Of a DNA stretch of 64,000 nt, positions 8,056-16,206 are shown one piece after another. The position numbers were made by a program, and so were the translations under genes. How positions within the stretch are numbered: position 1 is the stretch's first letter; the number at the start of each line of letters is the position of its first letter. This DNA comes from Phycicoccus avicenniae (lineage in GTDB: Bacteria > Actinomycetota > Actinomycetes > Actinomycetales > Dermatophilaceae): contig NZ_JAGSNF010000022.1 of NCBI RefSeq assembly GCF_018139485.1, positions 43,677 to 107,676 on the forward strand, read 5' to 3'. The notes beneath the pieces were generated by a model. That model was given only the letters and a program-made list of their open reading frames with translations. It ran no database searches and was not told where the DNA came from.

Positions 8056-9323
8056 CGGCTGCGCCGCCGGTCCCCACGCGCGACGATGGAAGCGTGAGCG
8101 CGACGGCGACCGAGACCGACGGCTGCGAACGGCCCGAGGGCTCGTCCAGCGGCGCCCTCGACGCGTGGTGGCACCGCCAGCTGCCGTGGTGGCACGGCCT
8201 CTTCGTCGTCGTCCTCGGGGCGGCGCTCGTCGTCGCGGTCCTCGACGACCCGGGGCCGCACGGCCGGTGGGTCTCCCCGGTCCTCCTCCTCGTCATCGGA
8301 GGGGCGTACGCGGGCCTCGGGGTGCGGGGGCTGCGGGACGACCGTCGCGCCGGTCTCGCGTACCAGGTCCTCGCCTGGACCCTCCTCGTCGCGGTCCAGT
8401 GGCTCGACCCGGGCACCGAGGCCTGGATGCTCTACTTCGTCCTCTACCCGCAGATGTGGGCGATGCTCTCGGCGCGACAGGCGGTCGCCGGAACCGTCCT
8501 CACCCTCACGGCCTTCGGGGTCACGCGGTACGTCCAGAGCGGCTACGACGACGGAACCTTCGGCCCGATCGTCGTGTCCTCCGTCATCTCGCTCGGGGTG
8601 AGCCTGGCCCTCGGCCTGTTCATCCACCGGATCGTCGGCGAGGCCGACGCCCGGGCCACGACGATCGACGAGCTCCGGGCGACCCAGGCCCGGCTCGCGG
8701 CGGTCGAGCGGGACCGCGGCGTCCAGGACGAGCGCGAGCGCATCTCGCGGGAGATCCACGACACCCTCGCGCAGGGATTCACCTCCGTCGTCACCCTGAG
8801 CCGGGCCGCCGACGCCGCGCTCGCCCGCGGCGACGTCGACACCGCGCGGGAGCGGCTCGCCCTCGTCGAACGCACCGCGACCGACAACCTCGCCGAGGCC
8901 CGGCTCATCGTGGCCGAGCTCACCCCGGGGCACCTGCAGTCCCGCAGCCTCGCCGAGGCCCTCGTCCGGCTCGGCGACGCCGTCGGCCGGGAGACCGGGC
9001 TGCGGACCGAGGTGCGGGTCGACGGGGAGCCGGCACCGCTCGGCGGCGCCGCCGAGGTCGTCGTCCTGCGGACCGCGCAGGAGGCGCTCGCCAACGTGCG
9101 ACGGCACGCGGGCGCCGGACACGTCGCGGTCGCCCTCAGCTACCGGCCGGAGCGGGTCGTCCTGTCCGTCGCGGACGACGGCTGCGGCTTCGACGCGGAC
9201 ACGGACCACCGGGGCTTCGGGCTCGACGGGGTCCGCGCCCGGGCCGCGCAGGTCGGTGGCCGCGTCGACCTGCTCAGCGGGCCGGGCGCGGGCACGACGC
9301 TCACCCTCGAGGTGCCGCGGTGA
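8052..9323 (+). CDS. Sensor histidine kinase (NarL/DesK type)
   Basis: This 423-residue kinase has about six membrane helices between residues 48 and 195. A HisKA_3 dimerisation domain follows with the phospho-acceptor His236 in EIHDTLAQGF, then an HATPase domain with N-box EALANVRRHA and G1 DDGCGFD. There is no large extracytoplasmic domain, so it probably senses within the membrane, as LiaS/DesK-type kinases do. The start at GTG 8052 overlaps the permease stop; GTG 8094 is an alternative. Its partner is the LuxR-type regulator overlapping its end. Linkage to an exporter suggests sensing of a membrane-active compound. Confidence 0.9.
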   Translation: MTAAPPVPTRDDGSVSATATETDGCERPEGSSSGALDAWWHRQLPWWHGLFVVVLGAALVVAVLDDPGPHGRWVSPVLLLVIGGAYAGLGVRGLRDDRRAGLAYQVLAWTLLVAVQWLDPGTEAWMLYFVLYPQMWAMLSARQAVAGTVLTLTAFGVTRYVQSGYDDGTFGPIVVSSVISLGVSLALGLFIHRIVGEADARATTIDELRATQARLAAVERDRGVQDERERISREIHDTLAQGFTSVVTLSRAADAALARGDVDTARERLALVERTATDNLAEARLIVAELTPGHLQSRSLAEALVRLGDAVGRETGLRTEVRVDGEPAPLGGAAEVVVLRTAQEALANVRRHAGAGHVAVALSYRPERVVLSVADDGCGFDADTDHRGFGLDGVRARAAQVGGRVDLLSGPGAGTTLTLEVPR

Positions 9324-9946
9324 TCCGCCTGCTCGTCGTCGACGACCACCCCGTCGTGCGCGCAGGGATGGTCGCGGTGCTCGGCGAGGAGGCGGACCTC
9401 GAGGTCGTCGGCGAGGCAGCGGACGGGGCGGAGGCGCTCGCGGTGCTCCCCCGGCTCGCCCCGGACGTCGTCCTCATGGACCTGCGGATGCCGGTGCTCG
9501 ACGGTGCCGAGGCGACGCGGCGGATCGGCGCCCTGCCAGACCCGCCGCAGGTCCTCGTCCTCACGACGTACGACACCGACGCCGACATCGTCCGGGCCGT
9601 CGAGGCCGGCGCCCGGGGCTACCTCCTCAAGGACGCCCCGACGGCGGTGCTCACGGACGCGATCCGGCGGGCCGCCCGGGGCGAGACCGTCCTCGCGCCT
9701 CCCGTCGCCGCCCGGCTCGCCGAGCGGCTGCGGGCTCCCGCCGGGACGGACCTCACCGGCCGCGAGGTCGAGGTGCTCGCCCTCGTCGGCCGGGGCCTGT
9801 CGAACGCCGAGATCGGCCGGTCGCTCTTCATCGGGGAGGCGACGGTCAAGACCCACCTCGTGCGGGCCTTCGCGAAGCTCGGGGTGGCGGACCGGACCGC
9901 GGCCGTCGCCGAGGCGCACCGGCGGGGTCTCGTCGACCTGTCCTGA
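9320..9946 (+). CDS. NarL/LuxR family response regulator
   Basis: This 208-residue regulator has a receiver domain with acidic pair Asp8-Asp9, phospho-acceptor Asp54 (LMDLRMP) and Lys in GYLLKDA. A LuxR-type helix-turn-helix follows at about residues 145-200 (LTGREVEVLALVGRGLSNAEIG). The GTG overlaps the kinase stop, so kinase and regulator are co-translated. The likely targets are the upstream exporter genes, which is inference from linkage. Confidence 0.93.
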   Translation: MIRLLVVDDHPVVRAGMVAVLGEEADLEVVGEAADGAEALAVLPRLAPDVVLMDLRMPVLDGAEATRRIGALPDPPQVLVLTTYDTDADIVRAVEAGARGYLLKDAPTAVLTDAIRRAARGETVLAPPVAARLAERLRAPAGTDLTGREVEVLALVGRGLSNAEIGRSLFIGEATVKTHLVRAFAKLGVADRTAAVAEAHRRGLVDLS

Positions 9947-9978
9947 CCCGTCGGTCGGGGCCGGTCGCCCCTCGTCGG

Positions 9979-10629
9979 TCAGGACGCCTCGGCGGCGTCC
10001 TCGGACAGCGGGGCGTCGTTGCGGTGGCGCAGGTACTCGACGACGATCGGGATGCTCGTCACGACGACGAAGACGAGCACCGCGAGGTCCGGGTGGTCGC
10101 GCACCCACGGGACGCCGCCGAGCAGGTAGCCGACGAGGGTGATGCCGACGACCCAGACGAGCGCCCCGACGAAGGACCACGTGAGGAAGAACCGGCGGTG
10201 CATCCGGCTCACGCCCGCGACGACGGTGATGTACGTGCGGACGACGGGCACGAAGCGGGCGAGGACGAGCGCCGCCGCGCCGTAGCGGTCGAAGAAGACC
10301 TCGGTGCGGGCGATGTGCTGGCGCTTGACGATGCGGCCGTCGCGTTCTCGCAGCGGCGCGCCGGCCCGTCTGCCGATCTCGTAGCCGGCGACGTTGCCCC
10401 CGATGGCGGCGAGGACGAGGGCGCCCATCGCGACGAGGAGGTGGTCCTCGAGCCGGCCGTTCGCGATGAAGATGCCGGTCATGAACAGGAGGATGTCGCC
10501 CGGCAGGAAGGGGAAGAAGAGGCCGCACTCGACGAAGACGATGAGGACGGCGATCCACAGGAACGCCTCGCCGTAGGTGTCGAGGAGGTACTCGGGCTGC
10601 AGCCACTGCGGACCGAGGGTGGGGATCAC
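9979..10629 (-). CDS. DedA family membrane protein
   Basis: This 216-residue DedA/SNARE-associated protein has four to five hydrophobic segments. The family signatures ECGLFFPFLPGDILLF (near residue 34) and RFVPVVRTYITVVAGVSRM (near residue 120) contain the conserved acidic and arginine residues. DedA proteins act as lipid scramblases or flippases for undecaprenyl phosphate or phospholipids. The GTG is preceded by GGAGGA and by TACTCT six bases upstream, so either a short-leader or a leaderless mRNA is possible. Confidence 0.9.
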   Translation of the reverse strand: MIPTLGPQWLQPEYLLDTYGEAFLWIAVLIVFVECGLFFPFLPGDILLFMTGIFIANGRLEDHLLVAMGALVLAAIGGNVAGYEIGRRAGAPLRERDGRIVKRQHIARTEVFFDRYGAAALVLARFVPVVRTYITVVAGVSRMHRRFFLTWSFVGALVWVVGITLVGYLLGGVPWVRDHPDLAVLVFVVVTSIPIVVEYLRHRNDAPLSEDAAEAS

Positions 10630-10678
10630 TCCTCCAGAGTATGCGGGGCCACGGACACCGTTCGCCTACCCTCGCGTC

Positions 10679-11329
10679 GTGGACGAGGAGCGGCAGGTCG
10701 GGGTCGGGCCGTGGGAGGGGTCGTGGCCCGACGGAGACCACTGGGACCCGGACCTGCTGCGGGACGGGGACCGCCGCAACGTCGTCGACCGGTACCGCTA
10801 CTGGCGGATGGACGCCGTCGTCGCCGACCTCGACACCCGCCGTCACCCGGTCCACGTCGCGATCGAGAACTGGGGCCACGACCTCAACATCGGCTCGGTC
10901 GTGCGGACGGCGAACGCGATGAACGTCGCCGCCTTCCACGTCGTCGGCCGGCGTCGCTGGAACCGCCGCGGGGCGATGGTCACGGACCGCTACCAGCACG
11001 AGCACCACCACCCGGACGCCGCGGCGCTCGTCGCGTGGGCGGCCGCGGCCGGGGCGGGAGGCGACCGCCTGCCGCTCGTCGGGGTCGACAACGTCCCGGG
11101 GTCGGTCGCGCTCGAGACCCACGATCTGCCGCGCGCGTGCGTCCTCGTCTTCGGCCAGGAGGGCGACGGGCTCACCCCGGCGATGCAGGAGGCGTGCGAC
11201 GTCGTCCTCCACATCGCCCAGTTCGGCTCGACCCGCTCCATCAACGCCGGCGCTGCGGCCGCGGTCGCGATGCACGCCTGGGTGCGGCGGCACGTCTTCG
11301 ACCAGCCCGTGCGGCCGGCCCCGGAATAG
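10679..11329 (+). CDS. TrmH/SpoU-family RNA 2'-O-methyltransferase
   Basis: This is a SPOUT-fold methyltransferase of 216 residues. The three family motifs are present: NIGSVVRTANA at residues 70-80, VLVFGQEGDGLT, and GSTRSINAGAAAAV, which forms the SAM-binding knot. I chose GTG 10679 because TACCCT (10667-10672) ends 6 bases before it; longer in-frame starts run into the divergent dedA promoter. The target (tRNA or rRNA nucleotide) is not evident. Confidence 0.88.
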   Translation: MDEERQVGVGPWEGSWPDGDHWDPDLLRDGDRRNVVDRYRYWRMDAVVADLDTRRHPVHVAIENWGHDLNIGSVVRTANAMNVAAFHVVGRRRWNRRGAMVTDRYQHEHHHPDAAALVAWAAAAGAGGDRLPLVGVDNVPGSVALETHDLPRACVLVFGQEGDGLTPAMQEACDVVLHIAQFGSTRSINAGAAAAVAMHAWVRRHVFDQPVRPAPE

Positions 11330-11357
11330 CCGCCCGCCGGCCGCCGCTGAGCCAGGG

Positions 11358-12413
11358 GTGAGCACCCCGAGCCCGACCCTGTCCGTCCTCGACCTCGTCC
11401 CGGTCCGCACCGACCAGACCAGCGGCGACGCCCTCGCCGCGACCCGGTCCCTCGCCCGGGTCGCCGACGCCCACGGGTACGAGGGCTACTGGCTCGCCGA
11501 GCACCACAACATGCCGGCCGTCGCGGCGACGAACCCGCCGGTCCTCATGGCGATGGTCGCCGGAGTCACCGAGCGCATCCGGGTCGGCTCGGGCGGCGTC
11601 ATGCTCCCCAACCACGCCCCGCTCGTCGTCGCCGAGCAGGTCGCCCTCCTCGAGGCCGCCTTCCCCGGCCGGGTCGACCTCGGCATCGGGCGGGCGCCCG
11701 GGACCGACCCGGTCACGTCGTGGGCGCTGCGCAGCGGGGGTGGCGGCGTGGAGGCCGACGCCGTCGACCGCTTCCCCGACCACGTCGACCAGGTCCTCGC
11801 GATGATGTCGCCCGAGGGCGCCGCGCTGCGGCTGCCGAGCGGCGACCACGTGCTGCGGGCGACGCCCCGGGCGACGTCGACGCCGACGATCTGGCTGCTC
11901 GGCTCGTCGGACTACTCGGCCCGCCTCGCCGCCTCGCGGGGGATGCCGTACGTCTTCGCGCACCACTTCTCGGGCCGGGGCACGGCGGAGGCGCTCGCGC
12001 TCTACCGGGACGGCTACGAGCCGTCCGAGGCGAACCCGGACCCGCGCACGCTGCTCACGGTCAACGTCGTCGTCGCTCCGACCGCGGAGGAGGCGCGGCG
12101 GCTCGCCGAGCCGAACCTGCGCCAGATGGTCACCCTCCGCACCGGGCAGCCGCTCACCCCGCTCCCGCTCGTCGAGGAGGCGGAGGCCGCCCCGCTCGCG
12201 CCCGCCCACGCCGACCTCGCGGACCAGATGCTCGAGCGCTGGGTCGTCGGGACGCCGGACGAGGCGGCCCGCCGGGTCCGGGACCTCGCCGCGACGTTCG
12301 CGGTCGACGAGGTCATGGTCCACCCCGTCGCGGGTGCCCTCGCCGGGACGGCCCCGGACAGCGCGCCGGCGCGCGAGCGGACCCTCGCCCTCCTCGCCGA
12401 CGCGCTGTCCTGA
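11358..12413 (+). CDS. LLM class flavin-dependent oxidoreductase (MsnO8-type)
   Basis: This 351-residue luciferase-like monooxygenase has the markers of the MsnO8/YhbW subgroup: SVLDLVPVR near residue 9, YWLAEHHNMP near residue 46 and VGSGGVMLPNHAPLVVAEQ near residue 76. Such enzymes use FMNH2; the substrate is unknown. The GTG lies 28 bases after the methyltransferase stop, so the two may be co-transcribed. Confidence 0.88.
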   Translation: MSTPSPTLSVLDLVPVRTDQTSGDALAATRSLARVADAHGYEGYWLAEHHNMPAVAATNPPVLMAMVAGVTERIRVGSGGVMLPNHAPLVVAEQVALLEAAFPGRVDLGIGRAPGTDPVTSWALRSGGGGVEADAVDRFPDHVDQVLAMMSPEGAALRLPSGDHVLRATPRATSTPTIWLLGSSDYSARLAASRGMPYVFAHHFSGRGTAEALALYRDGYEPSEANPDPRTLLTVNVVVAPTAEEARRLAEPNLRQMVTLRTGQPLTPLPLVEEAEAAPLAPAHADLADQMLERWVVGTPDEAARRVRDLAATFAVDEVMVHPVAGALAGTAPDSAPARERTLALLADALS

Positions 12414-12466
12414 CGGACCGCCCGACGCCCTCTTCGGGTCCGCCGACGACGAAAGTCCGGTAGACC

Positions 12467-12493
12467 TGTCGAGAGCGGCCGGTCCCGATCGTC
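12467..12493 (+). promoter_or_regulatory. ECF42-type promoter upstream of the DGPF genes
   Basis: TGTCGA (12467-12472) and CGTC (12490-12493) with a 17-base spacer match the promoter pattern I recall for ECF42 sigma factors (TGTCGA and CGA/TC). It would drive the three DGPF genes and the sigma gene itself, with a leader of about 40 bases before the ATG at 12542. Confidence 0.6.
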
Positions 12494-12541
12494 ACGGGGG
12501 TGAGGCCGCGACGCGCGCGGCCCGGACCCGAGGAGCACGAG

Positions 12542-12904
12542 ATGACCGAGTACGTCGTCCTCATCGTCGGTGACGCCGACCGCTGGTGGACCACCATGGA
12601 CCGCGACCAGCGGGTCGCCGGCTACGCCGAGTACACCCGCTTCGCCGAGGAGCTGTCGCGACGCGGCCACCGGATCACCGGTGGCGCCGAGCTGCACGCG
12701 ACGGGCGAGGCCAAGCGCATCCCACCGGGTGGCGGGCCCGTCACCGACGGGCCGTTCACCGAGACGGCCGAGCAGGTCGGCGGCTTCTACCAGGTGGAGT
12801 CCGAGGACCTCGACGACCTCCTCGACTGCTGCCGCATCATCGCGGCCGTCGGGGACGGCGTCGAGGTCCGCCGCACCGTCACCCCGGAGGACCGTCCCTC
12901 ATGA
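12542..12904 (+). CDS. DGPF/YCII-domain protein 1
   Basis: This 120-residue YCII-like protein has a ferredoxin-like fold and carries the family mark VTDGPFTE near residue 62. The ATG at 12542 has a GAGGAG ribosome site a few bases upstream. DGPF proteins are linked to ECF42 sigma factors; their biochemical role is unproven. It overlaps the next gene by ATGA and is the first of three tandem paralogues that are clearly diverged from each other. Confidence 0.88.
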   Translation: MTEYVVLIVGDADRWWTTMDRDQRVAGYAEYTRFAEELSRRGHRITGGAELHATGEAKRIPPGGGPVTDGPFTETAEQVGGFYQVESEDLDDLLDCCRIIAAVGDGVEVRRTVTPEDRPS

Positions 12905-13281
12905 GCCGTCACCTCGTCCTGCTGCCCGCTCCCGAGGCCGAGTGGGCGCGGCTGCCGCCCGAGGAGCACGAGAAGGGGATGCGCAGCCATCAGCAGTTCC
13001 ACCGCGACCTCGCCGCCGGCGGACACTCGATCGTCGTCGCCGGCCCCCTCACCCCGTCGGCCGAGGCCGTCTCGATGCGTCCCGACGGCTCCGGGGGCGC
13101 GCTCGTGACCGACGGCCCGTTCCTCGAGTCCGTCGAGCAGATGGTCGGCTTCTACCTCGTCGACAGCCCGGACCGCGACGACCTCGTCCGCATCTGCACC
13201 GAGTTCTCCGCCCGCGGCGAGCTCATCGAGCTGCGCGACATGGTGGCCGACGGCGAGCACGACCACGGCGGTGCGTCGTGA
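12901..13281 (+). CDS. DGPF/YCII-domain protein 2
   Basis: This 126-residue paralogue has VTDGPFLESVEQMVGFY near residue 67. Its N-terminal half is diverged (MSRHLVLLPAPEAEW) and has a His-containing helix, HQQFHRDL. It overlaps both neighbours by four bases. The separate divergence of the three copies suggests different ligands or hetero-oligomers rather than a recent duplication. Confidence 0.87.
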   Translation: MSRHLVLLPAPEAEWARLPPEEHEKGMRSHQQFHRDLAAGGHSIVVAGPLTPSAEAVSMRPDGSGGALVTDGPFLESVEQMVGFYLVDSPDRDDLVRICTEFSARGELIELRDMVADGEHDHGGAS

Positions 13282-13643
13282 CGCGCTACGTCGTCCTCGT
13301 CGCCTACCGCCCCGGGGACTGGGAGCGGGCCGACGAGGCCGAGCGGCAGACGTACTTCGACGCCCACCACGCCTTCGAGCGGTACGTCGACGAGCACGGG
13401 ACGCGGCTGTCGAGCGGCGCCCTGTGCGACGCCGACACCGCGACGACCCTCTCTCCGGGGACGGGCGGGGAGCGGGTCGTCACCGACGGGCCCTACGCCG
13501 AGCTCGCGGAACAGGTCGGTGGCTACTACGACGTCGAGCTCCCCGACCTCGACACGGCCATCGCCGCGGGGCGGCTGCTGCCGGCCGCCTACACCGTGGA
13601 GATCCGGCCCGTCCTGCGGATCGAGGGGTACGAGTCGGCGTGA
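13278..13643 (+). CDS. DGPF/YCII-domain protein 3
   Basis: This 121-residue third paralogue has the variant VTDGPYAELAEQVGGYY near residue 68 (DGPY instead of DGPF) and a His-rich DAHHAFERY helix near residue 29. The GTG overlaps the preceding stop, and its own stop overlaps the sigma factor start, placing all four genes in one translationally coupled operon. Confidence 0.87.
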   Translation: MTRYVVLVAYRPGDWERADEAERQTYFDAHHAFERYVDEHGTRLSSGALCDADTATTLSPGTGGERVVTDGPYAELAEQVGGYYDVELPDLDTAIAAGRLLPAAYTVEIRPVLRIEGYESA

Positions 13644-14896
13644 CGCCGGACGCGGCGCTCGAGCAGGTCGTCCGGGTCGAGTGGGGGCGCCTCGTCGCGC
13701 TCCTGCTCGGCCGGTTCCGCCGCCTCGACCTCGTCGAGGACGCGCTCGCGGACGCCGTCGAGACCGCCGCGCGCCGCTGGCCCCGCGACGGCACCCCCGA
13801 CGACCCGGCGGCGTGGCTGCACACCGCGGCCCGCCGCCGGGTCCTCGACCGGCTGCGCGCGGAGGCGATGGCGCTGCGGAAGGCGCCGCTGCTCGTCGTC
13901 GAGGCCGAGCGCGGACCGGGAGGAGGAGCGATGGCCGACCCCGGCGGGATCGTGGAGGACGACGTCCTGCGTCTCGTCCTCATGTGCTGCCACCCCGCCC
14001 TCGCCCCGGAGGTCGCGAGCGCCCTCGCGCTCCGGCTCGTCGTCGGGGTGACGACCGCCGACATCGCCCGGCTCTTCCTCGTCCCCGAGGCGACGATGGC
14101 GGCCCGGCTCACCCGCGGCAAGAAGAAGATCGTCGCCGCCGGCATCCCGTACGCCGTCCCCGCCGCCGCCGACCTGCCCGACCGGATGCGCACCGTCGCG
14201 CAGACCGCCTACCTCGCGTTCACCGCCGGGTACGCCCCCGGCTCCGGGACGGACCTGCTGCGGGCCGACCTCGCCGGGGAGGCGGTGCGCCTCGTCCGGA
14301 CGACGCTGGCCCTTCGCCCCGAGGAGCCGGTGCTCCGGGCGCTGCTCGCCCTCGTGCTCCTGCAGCACTCGCGACGCGACGCCCGCGTCGGACCCGACGG
14401 CCGGCTCGTCCTCCTGCCGGACCAGGACCGCGACCGCTGGCACCACGACGAGGTCGTCGAGGCCCTCGGGCTGCTCGCCGACGTGCCCGTCGGGACGGAT
14501 CCCCTCACCGAGTCCTACCGCCTCCAGGCGGTGGTCGGCGCCCTCCACGCGACGGCGCCGTCGGCGTCGGAGACGCGCTGGGACCGGGTCTGCGAGGCGT
14601 ACGACGCGCTCGCGGTCGTCAACCCGTCCCCGTCCGTGCGGCTCGCCCGGGCCGTCGCCGTCGCCGAGCGGGACGGCACGACCGCGGGCCTCGCGGCGCT
14701 CGAGGGACTCGACGAGGCCCTCCCGACGAGCCACCGGGTCCCGGCGGTCCGCGGCGAGCTGCTCGCCCGGCTCGGGGATCGTCCGGGAGCGGTCGCCGCG
14801 CTCGCCGTCGCGATCGACCGGTGCGGCAACGCCGTCGAGCGAGCCCACCTCACCGCCAGGCGGGACGGGCTGCTCGACCCGCCGTCCGCCCGCTGA
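13640..14896 (+). CDS. ECF42-type RNA polymerase sigma factor
   Basis: This 418-residue protein is far longer than a normal ECF sigma factor. A sigma2 region (about residues 10-75) and sigma4 region (about 115-165, TTADIARLFLVPEATMAARLTRGKKKI) are followed by a helical C-terminal extension of about 240 residues with TPR-like character (DUF6596). ECF42 factors have this extension in place of a separate anti-sigma factor and sit beside DGPF proteins, as here. No anti-sigma gene is next to it. Its 3' end overlaps the convergent acyltransferase gene by 47 bases. Confidence 0.88.
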   Translation: MTPDAALEQVVRVEWGRLVALLLGRFRRLDLVEDALADAVETAARRWPRDGTPDDPAAWLHTAARRRVLDRLRAEAMALRKAPLLVVEAERGPGGGAMADPGGIVEDDVLRLVLMCCHPALAPEVASALALRLVVGVTTADIARLFLVPEATMAARLTRGKKKIVAAGIPYAVPAAADLPDRMRTVAQTAYLAFTAGYAPGSGTDLLRADLAGEAVRLVRTTLALRPEEPVLRALLALVLLQHSRRDARVGPDGRLVLLPDQDRDRWHHDEVVEALGLLADVPVGTDPLTESYRLQAVVGALHATAPSASETRWDRVCEAYDALAVVNPSPSVRLARAVAVAERDGTTAGLAALEGLDEALPTSHRVPAVRGELLARLGDRPGAVAALAVAIDRCGNAVERAHLTARRDGLLDPPSAR

Positions 14897-16157
14897 GCAG
14901 GGCGACGCCGGCGAGGGGGAGCAGGGCCCACCACCACGAGAGGCCGTCGGTCCCGACGAGCCCCCGGGCCGCCATGACGCCGAGACCCCCGCAGCCGAGG
15001 ACCGTCGCGGCGACCGGCCGCCAGGCCCCGGACGGACCGGCCGCCGGCCGGACGTCCTCAGCGGCGCCGACGAGGGCGACGACCCCCGCGGTCGCGACGG
15101 CGAGGACGCCCCACCACAGCGGCCGGGTCGCCCACCAGACCCCGGACAGCGGCTCGACACCCAGGCCCGGCCCGCCGAGCAGCATCGCCGCCCCGACGAG
15201 GAGGACCATGACGGTGAGGTGCCAGAGGTAGACGCTCATCATCCGGCGGCCGAGGACGACGGTGAGCCACCACACCCGGTCGCGCGCCGTCACCCGCCGT
15301 AGCACCGGCTCGGCCGCGAGGACCACTCCCGCCTGGAGCAGCCCGAGGAACCCCAGCGTGACGCGGGTCGGGTACGAGTTGTTCACGGCCGCGCCGTCGA
15401 GCCCGATCATCGACACGGGGTACGGCGCGAGCGCGACGAGGGTGACGAGGCCGGCACCACCGACGGCGGCGAGCCCGAGCCGGCGACGGGTCCCGCCGAC
15501 GCGTCCGTCGAGCCAGGCGTACCCGAGCTGGTGCACGGCGCCCCAGACGACGACGTAGTTCGCGAACCCCACCCACCACGGGCCGACCGTGAGGCTCACG
15601 ACGTCGACGACCCCGCCGAGCGCCAGGGCGACGACGACGCTCGCCCACCCGTGCCGCTCCCAGAGCCGGAGCGTCAGCGGGGCGAGCGCGCAGACGACGA
15701 CGTACGCCGCGAGGAACCACGTCGGGACGAGCGCCACCTGCGAGGCGGTCCGCAGGGCCGCCCGGTCGACCCCCGCGGCGTCCGCGACGAGGACCAGCCC
15801 GACCCAGAGGAGCAGGAGCGGGACGACCGGGACGAGGAGGCGGCACAGCCGGGCTCGCAGCCAGTCCGTCGCGCCGTCGCCACGCTGGCGCGCCCGTCGC
15901 CAGGACAGGCCGTTGGCGTACCCGCCGACGAGGAAGAAGACCGGCATCACCTGGAAGACCCACGTCAGCGGGTGGGTCCACGTCGCCCGGTCGAGCACGG
16001 CGCCGGTCTCGAGCGCGCCGTCGCGGACGACGACCACCGCGACGAGCCAGTGCCCGAGGACGACGACGGAGAGGGCGGCGACCCGCAGGAGGTCGACGAC
16101 GCGGTTGCGGTCGGTCGGGGTGGCCGCGGCGACGGCGGCGGGGGAGAGGGTCGACAT
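14850..16157 (-). CDS. Membrane acyltransferase (acyltransferase 3 family)
   Basis: This 435-residue polytopic membrane protein has about ten helices. It begins with the acyltransferase-3 motif RNRVVDLLRVAALSVVVLGHWL (catalytic-type His near residue 37) and has the VMPVFFLVGGY segment near residue 67. These enzymes move acyl groups onto extracytoplasmic sugars or lipids. The ATG at 16157 gives the conserved N-terminus; a much longer upstream frame is not conserved-looking. The acceptor is unknown. Confidence 0.87.
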   Translation of the reverse strand: MSTLSPAAVAAATPTDRNRVVDLLRVAALSVVVLGHWLVAVVVVRDGALETGAVLDRATWTHPLTWVFQVMPVFFLVGGYANGLSWRRARQRGDGATDWLRARLCRLLVPVVPLLLLWVGLVLVADAAGVDRAALRTASQVALVPTWFLAAYVVVCALAPLTLRLWERHGWASVVVALALGGVVDVVSLTVGPWWVGFANYVVVWGAVHQLGYAWLDGRVGGTRRRLGLAAVGGAGLVTLVALAPYPVSMIGLDGAAVNNSYPTRVTLGFLGLLQAGVVLAAEPVLRRVTARDRVWWLTVVLGRRMMSVYLWHLTVMVLLVGAAMLLGGPGLGVEPLSGVWWATRPLWWGVLAVATAGVVALVGAAEDVRPAAGPSGAWRPVAATVLGCGGLGVMAARGLVGTDGLSWWWALLPLAGVALLSGRTAGRAARPAWR

Positions 16158-16206
16158 GCGTCCAGGGTCCCGAGCGGGAGCGACGGGCGCCTGAGTAGCG
16201 CTACCG

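Noticed and set aside
12467..12472. TAGACCT next to the TGTCGA box as a normal -10 for the DGPF genes
   Set aside because: It is about 75 bases from the ATG and has no -35 at a suitable distance, whereas TGTCGA-N17-CGTC fits the sigma factor encoded in the same operon.
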